Below, piece by piece: positions 21,669 to 32,685 of a DNA stretch of 64,000 bases (the stretch's first letter is position 1; each line of letters opens with the position of its first letter). The stretch lies in assembly GCA_007922195.1 (NCBI GenBank), contig ML681981.1, forward strand, positions 9,564,318 through 9,628,317, given 5' to 3'. A program made the position numbers and the translations under genes. Below the pieces are notes generated by a model. It did not search any database, was not told the DNA's origin, and worked only from the letters and a program-made list of their open reading frames with translations. This DNA is from Podocnemis expansa. Lineage: Eukaryota > Chordata > Testudines > Podocnemididae.

Positions 21669-23392
21669 ATGCCAGGGTTCAAACCCTGTGCTGAATGCGG
21701 CAAGGCCTTCCTGCAGGATGATCCCCACGAGAAGTGCCTCTGGTGCCCAGGCGAAAGCCAGATGGTCACCGCTTGCTCCATCTGTGTGTCCTTCAAGCCA
21801 AGGACAATCAAGGACAGGAAGCAAACGTGTGTGCCCTGGCCTCCGAGCAGCCTCAGCACTCTTCCCCCGAGACTTTGGGGCCTCCTTCGGCACTGCGTGC
21901 CATTTCAGCACCGGAACCCGCCCGGCACCATGCTGACAGGGGCCGCAGGATAAGCTCGGTACCTAGCTTGATACCGTGGTGCCATCACAGCCCTGTGTCT
22001 CCGACATGAGGCTCTTCTCAGGACTGGTCACGGTTGAACCCGGCACCGCAGCACCAACATAGCTCGGTGTCTTCGACACACGACTCCCCCTGGGGACCAG
22101 TAAGGGTCGGTACTGATCCTGATGACCCCGGAGGCAGTGGAGGCTGCCACGGTGCTCCTCCTGCTGCCCATACCTCCCTCCCTGGCACTGGTTAGAACGG
22201 GGGAAGCCTGCCTTCATGTCGAAGGTCTGGGCGCAGCACAAGTGGCACCGCTCGTCTTCCCCGCCACCAGCCCTGGGCTCCAGAGCCTGTCACCCCCTGG
22301 GTCCCAGTACTGTGGAGCCTCCCCTTGGCAGCATATCACCCTGCTGTCTCCAGTACTGCCCCATGGCTCCTGAGATGCTTCCCCCTGTTCCAGCCTGGGG
22401 TAAGGGGCTTCGAAGGTCTCTAAGCAGCCTTGGTGCCGGGTTTCGGCACCATCACCATTCCAGTACTGCCCCCATGAATGGTCCCCACAGAAGGCCTCTG
22501 TGACTGTGCCAGTTCCCCCCGGCACTGGGGAGAGCCTTAAATCCAGTGCCGTCCTCTTATGTGGGCAGTTTGTTGGTGCATTTTGATCTCCTTCACTGCA
22601 TCTCAGCCCACACGGGGAGGAAGGTTCAATCCTCCGAGGTGCCCTCCGACGCTTTATTCAGCCCGGTGTTCTCCTCAGCAGGGTTCCCCTCCATCCTAGC
22701 GTTTCAGACCTGGCTGCCTCCTGCTGGCAAAACCCGGGTTCCATCTCCCGGTCTCAGATACGGCGGGACTGAAGTACAGGGTCCTGGGGTCAGAGTTCCC
22801 CTCACTCACCCACCACCCAGTCCCACCATGTGCTGTGGTGGAGGCGGCCTTAGGGATGGGACAGACTCCTTGTGAACCCTTCCCAACATCGAGGGATGCA
22901 AGGGAGTTAGAGTTACTGGGACGGAAAGTATACTCTTCCTCGGCCTTCCAGTTGTGGGTTGCAAATAATCAGGCCTTAACAAGCAGATACATGATGGACG
23001 TGTGGGAGTCAATAAACAAATTTAGACATCGACTCCCACCAGAGGCTAGGGAAGAGTTTGATGCCTTCCTGGAGGAGGGTAGAATAGCCTCCCAGGACCT
23101 CCTCTTGTCAGCATGGGACGCGGTGGATGTGGCGGCACGCAATATGGCCTCAGTGGTGACCCTGTGTCGCGCAGCTTGGCTACGGGAGGCCAGAGTGTCC
23201 CCGGCCTCGCAGCAGGGGGCCCTCGATCTCCCCTTCGGGGCCAATGCCCTTTTTCCACCAGAGACCTCGGCCGTCTTGGGTACCACTTGTGACCCCGGGG
23301 GGGGGGTTAAAATACCTCAGCCTTCTCCCGACAGGACGTCTTCCACGTCCTCTGGCCTCATGGTAGGATGCCCCCCCAATAGTTACTGGTGA
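21669..23392 (+). pseudogene. DIRS gag-like gene, frameshifted
   Basis: ATG at 21669 opens MPGFKPCAECGKAF, followed by a Cys/His array (HEKCLWC, then CSICVSFK), the N-terminal pattern also seen at 60954. The frame breaks, and a later frame (22835-23392) encodes a helical segment with LWVANNQALTSRYMMDVWES, then REEFDAFLEEGR and AWDAVDVAARNMASV. This resembles the FDAFL ... SWDATDAANRGVAS part of the second element. Gag proteins of these elements package element RNA (known biology). This copy has several frame breaks and is presumed inactive. Confidence 0.65.
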
Positions 23393-24323
23393 GGACTTAA
23401 TCCTCGCCACCACAACTTCAGTTCGAAACCCACCTTCCCGGCAAGGCCCTCCCCCGTGCAACCCCGGGGAGGGAACCTGACCAGTCAATTAGCAGTATTG
23501 ATTATAATCACAGCCTTGCTGTCAACCATCCAAACCCTACTGTGGAGTGCTTTCTGCCTCAGGACCATTCCTCCAAGCTCACAGACAGCCCTCTCCTCCC
23601 CCTCTTCCTCTCCCTCTAGGTGACCGTCGATGGCTCAGAGGTTAAGTAGCCTCTCCTCCTTCGAGTAAGATTAGGGTTTAACCCATATCCATACTCCTGT
23701 TATTGACCCTAATGCATCCAACACCTGAGAGGGCTCGACCCTCCCATTGTCCAAGCCCCCTTGACCACCGTAATGGTCACAATGGAGATCTGCAGTCAGA
23801 AATCCCATGGGCACCCCCTAGTGAATGGTTTTGACTCCCAGGGCACTATCACACCCCATACACAATGCCCCCTGCTCCCTTGGGTGGCAACTCCTTCACC
23901 CTTTGGGACACATAAGCATTCATGGAACACTCTCCAAACATCGAAGAGTGTATTGCGCCACCAGTCCCTGCTCTGAGCTAAATGGGGCCTTCCCGTTTAC
24001 TGTGGACATTCCCATACTGGGGAGCGTTGCTCCTGTACACTTCCCCGTGGACAAAGCCCTACCGTTCTACCCTCCAACCAGATGGTCGGAGAACCCTTTG
24101 TTGGTCCTTGTTTCCTTCCCATAGAGGGCACCCCCCTTTTTTATGTGCCACCCTAACCAGCCCTCTTTGATTGTCGCCAGGGTCCTGAGCTATATGTTTC
24201 CAGCTGGGGATACTTCAACCCTTCCTGAGCCCATAGAGCAGGCATATTGCTTTCAACTGCCAAGTTCCAGACATGCAGGCCAGAGCCAGGCCCTGGGATG
24301 CAGACCTTTGGCATCTCGCTCGC
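23393..24323 (+). pseudogene. Degraded DIRS pol region, left part
   Basis: By position this should hold protease/RT sequence of the DIRS element. No catalytic motif (YLDD) could be read in any frame. The open frames at 23761-24170 are short. The assignment rests on position between gag and the internal complementary region. Confidence 0.45.
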
Positions 24324-24667
24324 CAGGTGTGTCGCTGCCCCGGGAAGGACCCGGGCCATGTCCCCAGGCCCCGCCCCTTTGCCGCAGACCATGCACCATG
24401 ACTGGGGATAGGGCTGGAAACCAATTGGGCTGGAGATGCAGGGCCTGGCCGCCGGCAGCCGCGGCGGCCCCATCGATGGCCAGAGATCCGGGACCTGGCC
24501 ACTGGCAGATGCGGCGGCCCCGTCCCCCGCTGGGGATGAGGGGCCTAGCCACCTGCAGCGGTGTGGCCGCACCTGTCCCTGTCCCTGGACAGGGGACGGA
24601 GCCTGCGGGCCAGGGTCGGGGCCTGGGCCCATGCCCCCGGTCCCTCCTGCAGCCAGCGACGCCCCTG
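24324..24667. mobile_element. GC-rich hAT-type MITE inside the DIRS element
   Basis: It starts CAGGTGTGTCGCTGCCCC and ends AGCCAGCGACGCCCCTG, matching the ends of the 58706 copy (CAGGGGTGTCGCTGG ... GATGCCCCTG). The interior is very GC-rich with repeated 'gccgcggcggccccat'-like blocks. I could not match 8-bp duplications (TCGCTCGC against CCCGATGG), so the insertion may have been altered since. Open frames on both strands across it (up to 243 codons minus) are composition artefacts. Confidence 0.6.
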
Positions 24668-25544
24668 CCCGATGGTACGAGGTCACATAAGCCAATTTGA
24701 GCCTAGTCCCTGAGGCCATGGATCTGGCACCCAGGACTGTCACACTCATGGAGCCCACCCTTAGGCATTGCCTTATTGCAATCAGCTCCTCGCCTCCTAT
24801 GCCCCTTCGGTGGATTACGAGCCACTGAATTAAAAAAAAAAAGGGAGGGGGAATAATGATAATACCACTTCCCCACATCTTCACAAGGTTATCATTACTG
24901 ACAGCCCTCCTCAGTAGGGACCATCACAGTATCATTGGTGTGCTCACGTAGGCCTGGGATATATTCATTAAGCTCATGGGAAGTTTTTCCCTCGGCCTGT
25001 TTTGTATAGGGCTGTTGGGTCGGTCAGGCACCTGCCTTTGCCCATGTCAATCGGATGCTCCACTTCTAAGTGTGCTGCATGAGTTCGTCAGCTGCCACTT
25101 CTGGCTGTTCGCATTCCCCCTTTTCAATCTAGGACAAAGTAACCCTCCTAGACTCTATGCGCACCTGGTAATCCATCCCTTCATGGGACGCTGAGTGCAC
25201 CAGATTCTTGTACCCATCAGGCTCATGGCCCGCAGGTGCTTCATGCTGCCGGACCAAAGGAAACACGGTGTACTTTCCCTCTACCACTTATTGCAGTGTT
25301 GGTAACCACTGCTGCCAACCCACCAACCCTACGGCCTTCTGAATTCCCTTATATGAGGTATGTCAATGTGTTGTTGCCAGAACACTAAATCCTCTGGCCC
25401 TCTCACACCTCTGCCTGGATGACAGTCCTTAGGTCGACTTCTTAGACCTCTTGAGGGCCTTGCTCATTGGACAACTACCCAAGTCGGAGGTATGCTGTGC
25501 TGAAGATGGAAGAGCCAACTCCACCTGCCATCCATCAGCATGGC
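24668..25544 (+). pseudogene. Degraded DIRS pol region, right part
   Basis: No readable RNase H or tyrosine recombinase motif. A 72-codon frame at 24976-25194 is the longest plausible relic, and its identity is unsure. An A-run of about 12 lies at 24831. Confidence 0.4.
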
Positions 25545-25660
25545 TAGCAGTCACCTATTTCTGAATGTATCCGAGCAACGCTCGAAGAAGAATGGTGGGT
25601 TACGTACCAGTAACTGTCCTTTGAGATGGGCTGCTCGGATTCATTCAGATCCCTCCCTCT
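25545..25660 (+). repeat. DIRS internal complementary region
   Basis: The left half (25549-25597, 'cacctatttctgaatgtatc' to 'ctcgaagaag') is the reverse complement of the element's left end. The right half ('gaatggtgggttacgtacca' to 'gatgggctgctcgg') is the reverse complement of its right end. This junction is the template thought to guide formation of circular DIRS DNA (known model). Confidence 0.8.
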
Positions 25661-25691
25661 GTCCCCACATCTGGAGTTGGTGACTCCTAAG

Positions 25692-25875
25692 AACTGGGGA
25701 GGGGTCAGGCGGTGGCCACATATATAGCCGCAGGGGGGCAGTGGCCATCTGCCCTCTCCTAACAGGCTAAGGCAAAAAGTACCAACCAATCAGGCACTCT
25801 GGCACGGAGACACCTATTTCTGAATGAGCAGCCCATCTTGAAGAAGGACGGTTACTGGTAAGTAACCCACCATTC
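25692..25875 (-). repeat. DIRS right terminal inverted repeat and right end
   Basis: The reverse complement matches the left terminal repeat over about 150 bp with scattered differences. The outer end then carries 'aagaaggacggttactggta' and 'agtaacccaccattc', whose complement is found in the internal complementary region. Confidence 0.8.
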
Positions 25876-25964
25876 CCATTGACTATGGCTGGTTTGTAAA
25901 CTCCATCTGCCCAGACTAAAGCAGTCCCACTGCCATCACTGAAGTACCTCTCAGTTCATCATCT

Positions 25965-26070
25965 AAACAAGTGTTTTTCAAACCATGGGTAGGGACCCAG
26001 TACTGGGTCACAGACCTTCAGGTCACAAAGTCCCCTGCTGCCACTCCCAAAAGACCACAATGCATTTCTG
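25965..26070. mobile_element. hAT-type MITE fragment
   Basis: 'gtgtttttcaaaccatgggt' followed by 'gggacccagtactgggtcac' is the left end of a common TIR family (CAGTGTTTCTCAAACTGTGGG). The right end is missing or unrecognised. Confidence 0.5.
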
Positions 26071-27238
26071 AAAGATAAACTGTGGCCAGGAAATGGGAGG
26101 AGAATTCTGAGTGTGGTTGGTTGTACTAAGCAGTAGCCACAAGGTAGTCTGTGTTGCTTTCCTGTCAACCCTCAGCTGCAACAGATAGACTCCTTGCTCC
26201 CTACATCCAGGGTTAGATGTTAATGTATGTTAAATATGGGAGAGGGAGAGGAATTTCCCTTTCAATCCTTCCACCCCCATGTAACTAGTTCCAGGATAAT
26301 GCTACAGAAAATATGGGAAAGATGCACTACATCTATATAAAAAGTAGCAATTGAGGATAAAATCTCTATAATGCTGTGTTACTTTGGTTGATGTCTTTGA
26401 TTCAAAAACAAAACCTTTCAATGTGTAGAACAAATCTAAGCTGAAGAGCCAGTATTCCTGCGTCCTGTGGTATATCTAGTATTCTTCATGACTTTTTACA
26501 AGTGTATTACGGAATTTCATCTTAAATCAAATTAATGAATTGTTCTCATCTATGGGGCTGTGGCTGATAAATCCATACTACTGTTGCAAAAACCATAGTT
26601 TCCTGTTTCATACTATAGCTGGTGTACAGGAAATCAAACACAGCTGAAAAATCCACTAGTGTTCTTATTGATCAGGAATCTTTTGAGCATTTTAACAAGC
26701 TAGATTCTGAATTTCTTTGTGATTAGCATCACACTACTAAACAAACTGAAACAATTTCTGGTTTCCATTGTAGGAAGAAAATAAATAATGATTTTCTTTG
26801 CAGAGGGGATTATAATCAGAGAGTGAGTAAAATCAAACAAAAAAGTGAAGAAGTTATGTGAGTTCACCTCCACACATCAACCTTCCTTCTTCCCCACCTC
26901 CTTTTGAATTAGGCTTTTATATAAATAGAAGGTCCTCGTTACATGATCACACATCTGATTCTTAGTAGTGCAAAATTCTGCATACAGAAAAAGACACAGT
27001 TACACTTTCTGTATTGTTCCATTGTCTTCTATTGTAATCATCTAATGGAATTAGTGATGCTTGGAATTCAAGAGATGAGATTGTTCAGTTGAATTTTGAT
27101 GAGACTACATATTTCAGATAATGAAATGCAAAGACGTATCTCAGAGCAGTTAATATGGCTTCTTTCACTGTGGGCAGCCTTTCTTCTCCCTTCTGGTAAT
27201 GATGGTCTTTGAAGGTGGTCAGGTCAGCCCTGTGGTCA
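26071..27238. other. Intronic DNA, nothing recognised
   Basis: AT-rich sequence, no gene or repeat family assigned. The minus-strand open frame 27085-27552 crosses into the GC-rich MITE and is not coding. Confidence 0.45.
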
Positions 27239-27725
27239 TCTCTAGGCAGAGCCATAACTAGAAGTTTTTGCACTTGGAGCAAGCAGCCCCTGATCCAGCC
27301 AGGGGCCCGATCCAGCAGCAGGGAGCTCTCACTGCTGCCAGCAGGTTGGGGGGATCTGGATCCGTCCCCAGTCTCTGGTGGTAGCTGGGGACGGATCCAG
27401 ATCCCTGTGGCCTGGTGGTGGTGGCAGGGGCTCCCTACTGCTGGGGTAGTGCCAGGGAACCGGATTTGTCCACAGCTGCTGCTGGGAGATGGCATTGAGC
27501 CCCAGGCAGCGCAGGAAGCCCCAGAGGTGGTGCTGCCAGAAGTTCTAGGCATCAGGTTTTAGAGCGCACAGGGGATGGATCTGGCTCTCTGCAGCAGCTG
27601 GGGACAGATCTGGATCCTTCCCCAGCCACTGTGGGAAGCCGGATCCATCCCCTGTGACCACCAAAATCAGCGCCTGGGACTTTGCCCTGCTTGCCCCAGC
27701 CTACTTACGGCCCTCTCTGCAGGAG
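27239..27725. mobile_element. GC-rich MITE-like element with short inverted ends
   Basis: Left end near 27247 'cagagccataactagaagtt', right end near 27719 'agcctacttacggccctctc'. The complement of the right end ('gggccgtaagtaggctgggg') aligns with the left. The interior repeats 'gatccggatcc'-like blocks and 'cagctggggacggatcc'. Target duplication is uncertain. Confidence 0.5.
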
Positions 27726-29935
27726 TCTCATGAGAAGGGTCCACAGCCTTTTTCCTTTAGTGGCAGTAAGGTTTGGGTAAGCACACTGGCAGGAGACAAT
27801 CTTCAAGGGATGGTTCTGTGATCTTGCCTTCACTTCGTCTCTTTAGCCACATGGGCACTCATGCTAGGCTCATTGCTGCCCTGTGAGAACATGAGGTCCA
27901 CGCATCTCACAGATACCCTGCAGTACTCAGTTCCTCTTAGGAAGCCCATGAGGATTCAAGACTAGGGACAGAAATGTCAGAGGTTCCAATCTCAGATGTA
28001 ATGCTAGCCTTACTAATATTCTATAAAATATAAAATGTATATGACCCAACCCAGACAATGCATTGAATTGCTGCTTATTAAAATAAGATCTTATTAAATA
28101 TACCTCTTACACCCATTACTTGTTATCAAGTTCTATGTTCAGGAAAAACATGAACAGCTAGAACTAAACACTTTATGTTACGAAAGCAGAAGAGTAAGAA
28201 CATTGTCCAAAACTAGTAGCTACTCTAATTTTTCACTCTCAATGTTTTTAGATTTCCCAATTAATTTCACAATAAACATGATCCACAGATAAATGCTTTG
28301 GTAAGAGAAAATGTGCAGAAATGATCATTAATTTTGCACAATTTACATTTTCTTCATTCCATTCAAGATTCTTTATTCATTAAAACTAATGTTAAAAGAG
28401 TAGTTTTTATGAAGCAAAAAATAAGCAGTGAATAAATGATAGCTGCATATTTGTTACAGATACATCAGCTATTTATCTCTTGAATACTTCACGGCAAGTT
28501 AAGTCATTGCTTTAGAATACTTCATGCTAATCAGATGATCATTATAAACCTATTTCTAATTGGATAATTTTCCAGAAACAATTCCTGAACAATTAATTTG
28601 TGCCTCCATGTAATGAGTTTGCTATATAATCACTTTATAAAATAAAGCCTTTGTAGCAACATTGTATAGTGCTATACTATAAATTGGTTAGTCAAACATT
28701 TTGATTTTTATATATTTCTTTGATTTATTTAAGAATTACAGTGGCTTCAGTAACTTGTATAGGATGCTTTGTTATAATATGATAAAAATAAGTAAAAAAA
28801 AAAAATTTAAAAAAGCCCCAAGAAAATGTGGTTCCCAGATACCAATGAAATTCAACAGTATTTAGGTACATAACTCACTTAGGATTCTTTGAAAATCCCA
28901 GTCTGATATTACTCTTTGATATCATTATGACATCCAATTTACTAATGTAATACTTGATTTCAAAGATTTTTAAGTAATGAAAAGTAATTAAAGGCCAAGA
29001 TAAAATTTTGAATAAATTAAAGCAGGTGTTTTTAAATTAAATTATAGTTTTCCAAAGCACTATATTAGATGATGCAATTGAGTGCTTTACAGAAAGAAAT
29101 AAAAAGTCCTACATTAATAAATGATTAAAGTGGACTCTTTATTGAAAAATAACTAAAATAGTGAGATAGCCTTTACATGTTGACTCAATGATTTCCATGT
29201 AACATGTATTAAGTTTACAACTAGTAGTCTGTTCTTTGAGAGTCAAACTGGAAATTTTTTTTTCTTGTAAAAAAGGTTTTGTTGGCCAGTGTTGGGTCTC
29301 AGTTGCTACAGATGTTACTTCATTGCCTTTATTGTATTTCCACAGTTACTGGTCCTGCTTGAAATTTACTAAATATGGTATACAGTGCTTTGATAGGGTT
29401 AACAGATGTCCTGCACATGGCCTGATTTTATACCAGTGACTCCAATATTTGGGGCTTAGTCTTCAGTAGGTGCTAATTACTCCCCATCTTCCCTCCCCCA
29501 TTTTTCTCACTTGCTATCTAGTCACCTAAGCTTTAAGAACTGGGAGGGCTGTGTCTTTGTTATGTCTTGTTTCTGTAGTCCGGAAGGTTCAGGGCTGGTA
29601 GATTTCAAAGGACTTGTCCTTGGAAGTTTTTGCAACTGGAGGTGGGTTGCTGATTGAACCCAAGGGATGAAATTGTCCTGGTTATAGCGTATAAACAAAG
29701 AACTCTAACTCACTGTGCTGGTGCAATTTTTTGTTGTTGTTCCAATGAATAATTGCTGGGTAAACTACAAAGTGTAGTTAACTGATCAGATTTTGGGAGA
29801 CATAAGTTATTTTGTTAATGATATACTAGAAATACAAGAATAAACATCTCTCAGCTAAATTAAAAGAAAAGCATTAAAAAAATCTTAAAACTGAAGTGAG
29901 TAGCTCTGACTTTTGATGTACTGGGGAAGTGGATT
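27726..29935. other. Repeat-poor AT-rich intronic DNA
   Basis: No element, exon or RNA gene recognised. Several A- and T-runs (for example 28795-28805). Confidence 0.45.
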
Positions 29936-29939
29936 TAAA

Positions 29940-30620
29940 TGTTTCTACACTCAGTTTTTAGAGCTGGGAGCTGCGCACAGGGCTCCCTTTCGTCCCACAT
30001 GGCCAGTGGGGTTTGGGAGCCACATGTAGGGTTCCCTTCCCACAGGCAGCAGTTGGGCTCCTGCCTGCTCTGTCAAGCCAGGCTCAGCCACACTACAGCC
30101 AGGCGGCGGGGGGGGGTGTGTCCCTGCACCACAGAAAGGAAGCTGGAGCCCCCCCCCCGGGGATCCGTTCCCTCTGGAGCCCCTAGCTGGAATTCCCCTC
30201 CTTGCACCTGCAAGTGGGACTCCTGCTGGGTGGGGGTCCTGTCCCTGCACCAGGCGGGGCTATACTCCCTGCTCCAGGGTGGTGGGGTGGCACCTTTGGG
30301 GCTGCTTGCCCCAGGTGCTAGAGGGCTGGTCTTCCTTCCAGGGTGCCATGCACCTTGGGAGGAAGGTCAACCCTTGTGAATTTGAACGAACTTTAGTTCA
30401 AATTTATATGTGTACACAGCATCAATTCGAACTAGAGGGTTCAAATTGGCAATCAGTTCGAAGTTACATGAGGTTTTGTAACTTCGTAGGGACCTCTCCT
30501 TGATTTGACCTAAGGGAAGCCTTAGGCTGAATCAGCCAAGTGCTGTGTAGACATACCTATTTTTAGATTCGACCTAATATTTATTAGGTTGAATTTAAGT
30601 GTGTGTGTAGAAATAACCTA
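29940..30620. repeat. GC-rich block joined to TTCGAA-rich inverted-repeat block
   Basis: 29960-30345 is GC-rich with G and C runs (30111, 30150) and open frames on both strands that are compositional. 30360-30620 has many short TTCGAAC/GTTCGAA-type words ('gaacgaactttagttcaaat', 'ttcgacctaatatttattag') and ends 'ctgtgtagacatacctattt'. Such words mark palindromic MITE-like repeats in reptiles. Whether the two blocks are one element is unknown. Confidence 0.4.
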
Positions 30621-30789
30621 TTAGACCTTATTCTGCCATAAAATTAAATTTGTCCATTGAACTAAAAGTTGATACTTACTTTAGGTGCAAATAATCATAA
30701 CCTAATTTCATTTAAATGAAAAAAAAAATAGTAGTACTGACTAGTGATATGTGCTTCGTACTTTAAAGTTGCCTGAAATTGAAAATTTC

Positions 30790-30990
30790 CTAAAGGGGAG
30801 CTGTGATAGTCTAGTTCAGTAAAAAAAAGCAAGGAGCCCTGTGGTACTAAAAGACTAACAGATTTATTTATCACATGAACTTCCATGGGAGAAAATCCCA
30901 CTTCATCAGATGTTTTGAAGATAGGGGAATTTACAGAATGGGATGAAAATAAATGCAAGGGAGTATAAGACATGGGACCAGGTCATGCAG
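30790..30990 (+). repeat. Foldback-family repeat, long single arm
   Basis: Head 'aaaggggagctgtgatagtc', linker 'aaaaaaaagcaaggagccct', then 'gactaacagatttatttatc', 'gagaaaatcccacttcatca' and the body 'gaatgggatgaaaataaatg'. No target duplication recognised. The minus open frame 30695-30973 lies in it. Confidence 0.75.
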
Positions 30991-31595
30991 CAACAGCAAA
31001 GCAGAGCATTTGTTAAGATTCAAATACTGGGAAACACCGTGTAGAGGAGGGTGAAGTAAAATTAATCAGACTTCTTCCTCTTCTATGTGCTGTTTTCTAG
31101 TGTTTGAAACTTAATCCTTGCTTTTTCCCCCCAAACTGAAAACAATCATGAGTAAAACTGAGTGGAAGGAAAAATATAGCAAAGAATGTGAATAATTAGG
31201 AATTGCTTATTTAAATTACCCTTTCCCCGTTCCGCAGTTGCAAAAGAAGGTTTCTTTGAGTTAAGGAAAAAAAATGTGGTTAAGGATAAGAGGGATGTGA
31301 TAACTTGCACTCAGTTAAGAATTGGCCAAAGGGTTCTCTCAATCATTTAATATATTTTTTTTCTTTATGAAACCCAACAAATCTTGGAACACTTGAAGTT
31401 CCAGGGAAATAGAGGTGAAAAAAACTAGCATCATACCAATAATTTAAAAGGATAAACAGAATGACCCAGGTAACTGTATGCTTCTTAGCCTGGCATTAAT
31501 CCCAGGCAAAATAATGCAAAAGCTGATAGTAAATAATTAAAGGAGAGTAGTGTAATTAATTAAACAATGGTAGTGTGATTAATGCCAATAATAGA
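30991..31595. other. Intronic DNA, nothing recognised
   Basis: AT-rich sequence, unclassified. Confidence 0.4.
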
Positions 31596-32685
31596 TTCCT
31601 ATTTTATAGCACCAGAAGGAACCACTGTCATAATTTAGTTTGAGCTCCTCTACAAGTCAGGCCATAGGATTTCCCTTAATTCCTGTTTGAACTACAGTAT
31701 CTTTTTTAGAAAAACATCCAATCTTTTTTAAAAAATTGCTGGTAATGGCGAATGTACCACAACCCTTGTTATGCTGTTCTGTGGATAATTGCCCTTACAG
31801 TTTTAAAAACAAACACAGGAAAAGCTGCTTTATTTCCAGCCTGAACTTGCTCTAGCTTTACCTTGGACTTGTTATACCTCTTGGTAAGCTAGACTGAAGA
31901 AGCTATTAGGAAATATTGTTTCTCATGCAGGTACTTTACAGACTGTAATTAAGTCATCCCTTAACTTTTTCTTTGTTAAGCAAAATAGACTGAGGTCCTT
32001 GAGCATATAAATCATGTTTTCCAATACGTTAATCATTCTTGTGGTTCAAATCTTAACCCTCTCCAGTTTAACAACAACTTTGAGTTGACACCAAAAGTTG
32101 ACACAATATTCTAGTAACGGTCACACCAGTGCTAAATACAGAGGTAATATAACCTCCCTATTCTTAGTTGAGATTTCCCAGTTTATGCATCCAAGGATGG
32201 TATTGGCTCTTTTGCATTGAGACCTCATTTTCAGCTGATTATCCATCATAATTGCCAAATCTCTTTCAGTTGCTGTTTGTCAGGGGTCCCCCATTCTGTA
32301 AGCATGTCCTTTGTTTCTTATTCCAAGAGGTATAACTTAACATTTGACTATATTAAAGTGCATATTGTTTGCTTCAACTGTTTATTAACTATTCTAGATC
32401 ACTACTGGTAATACTGTCCTCTTCATTATTTACCACTTGCTAAGTGTTAGTGGTGATTTTATGTTTTCTTCTAACTCATTGATAGAAATGTTAAACAAGG
32501 TAGGGCCAAGAACCTATTTCTGAGGTATGCCATTAGAAACAGATCTGCTCAGTGGTGAGTCCCCATTTTAAAACTTGCCAGTGAAGGTAGGTTTTAATCC
32601 CTTTTTCTGCTTTTTGGATTTCAATATCAAAATGTTGCTGTGTAGTTTTATGGAAGATAGGGTTTGTCAAATGAGTTTACTTGTT
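31596..32685 (-). mobile_element. CR1 LINE, antisense, 3' UTR plus 3' part of RT gene
   Basis: Along the plus strand it reads as reverse complement of CR1: 'accagaaggaaccactgtca', 'gaaaaacatccaatc', 'gtaccacaacccttgttatg', 'actgtaattaagtcatccct', 'gtaacggtcacaccagtgct', 'tttatgcatccaaggatggt' and 'agcatgtcctttgtttctta'. It is long (about 1.1 kb) and 5'-truncated. The RT frame is broken throughout. Confidence 0.85.

Larger units (their letters stand above)
21322..25875 (+). mobile_element. DIRS-type retrotransposon with complete terminal architecture
   Basis: DIRS elements insert by tyrosine recombinase and have inverted termini plus an internal complementary region. All three parts are visible. 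Left inverted repeat: 21322-21490. Right inverted repeat: about 25692-25875 (complement of the left, for example 'aactggggaggggtc' against the left gacccctccccagttt). Internal complementary region: about 25545-25660, made of the complement of the extreme left end (ctgaatgtatccgagcaacg) joined to the complement of the extreme right end (gaatggtgggttac). A gag-like gene lies near the left end. The pol region (23.4-25.5 kb) is too degraded to read, and a MITE sits inside it. No target duplication is expected. Confidence 0.8.

Noticed and set aside
21669..23392. Zinc-finger host gene (MPGFKPCAECGKAF looks like a C2H2 start)
   Set aside because: The Cys/His spacing is not C2H2. The same N-terminus recurs at 60954 before a DIRS reverse transcriptase, and DIRS terminal repeats flank it.
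24153..24884. 243-codon minus-strand open frame
   Set aside because: It spans a GC-rich MITE and degraded DIRS sequence. Several other frames on both strands are open over the same bases, so it is compositional.
29939..30379. 146-codon plus-strand frame
   Set aside because: GC-rich repeat with an equally open frame on the opposite strand and G/C homopolymers; no domain.
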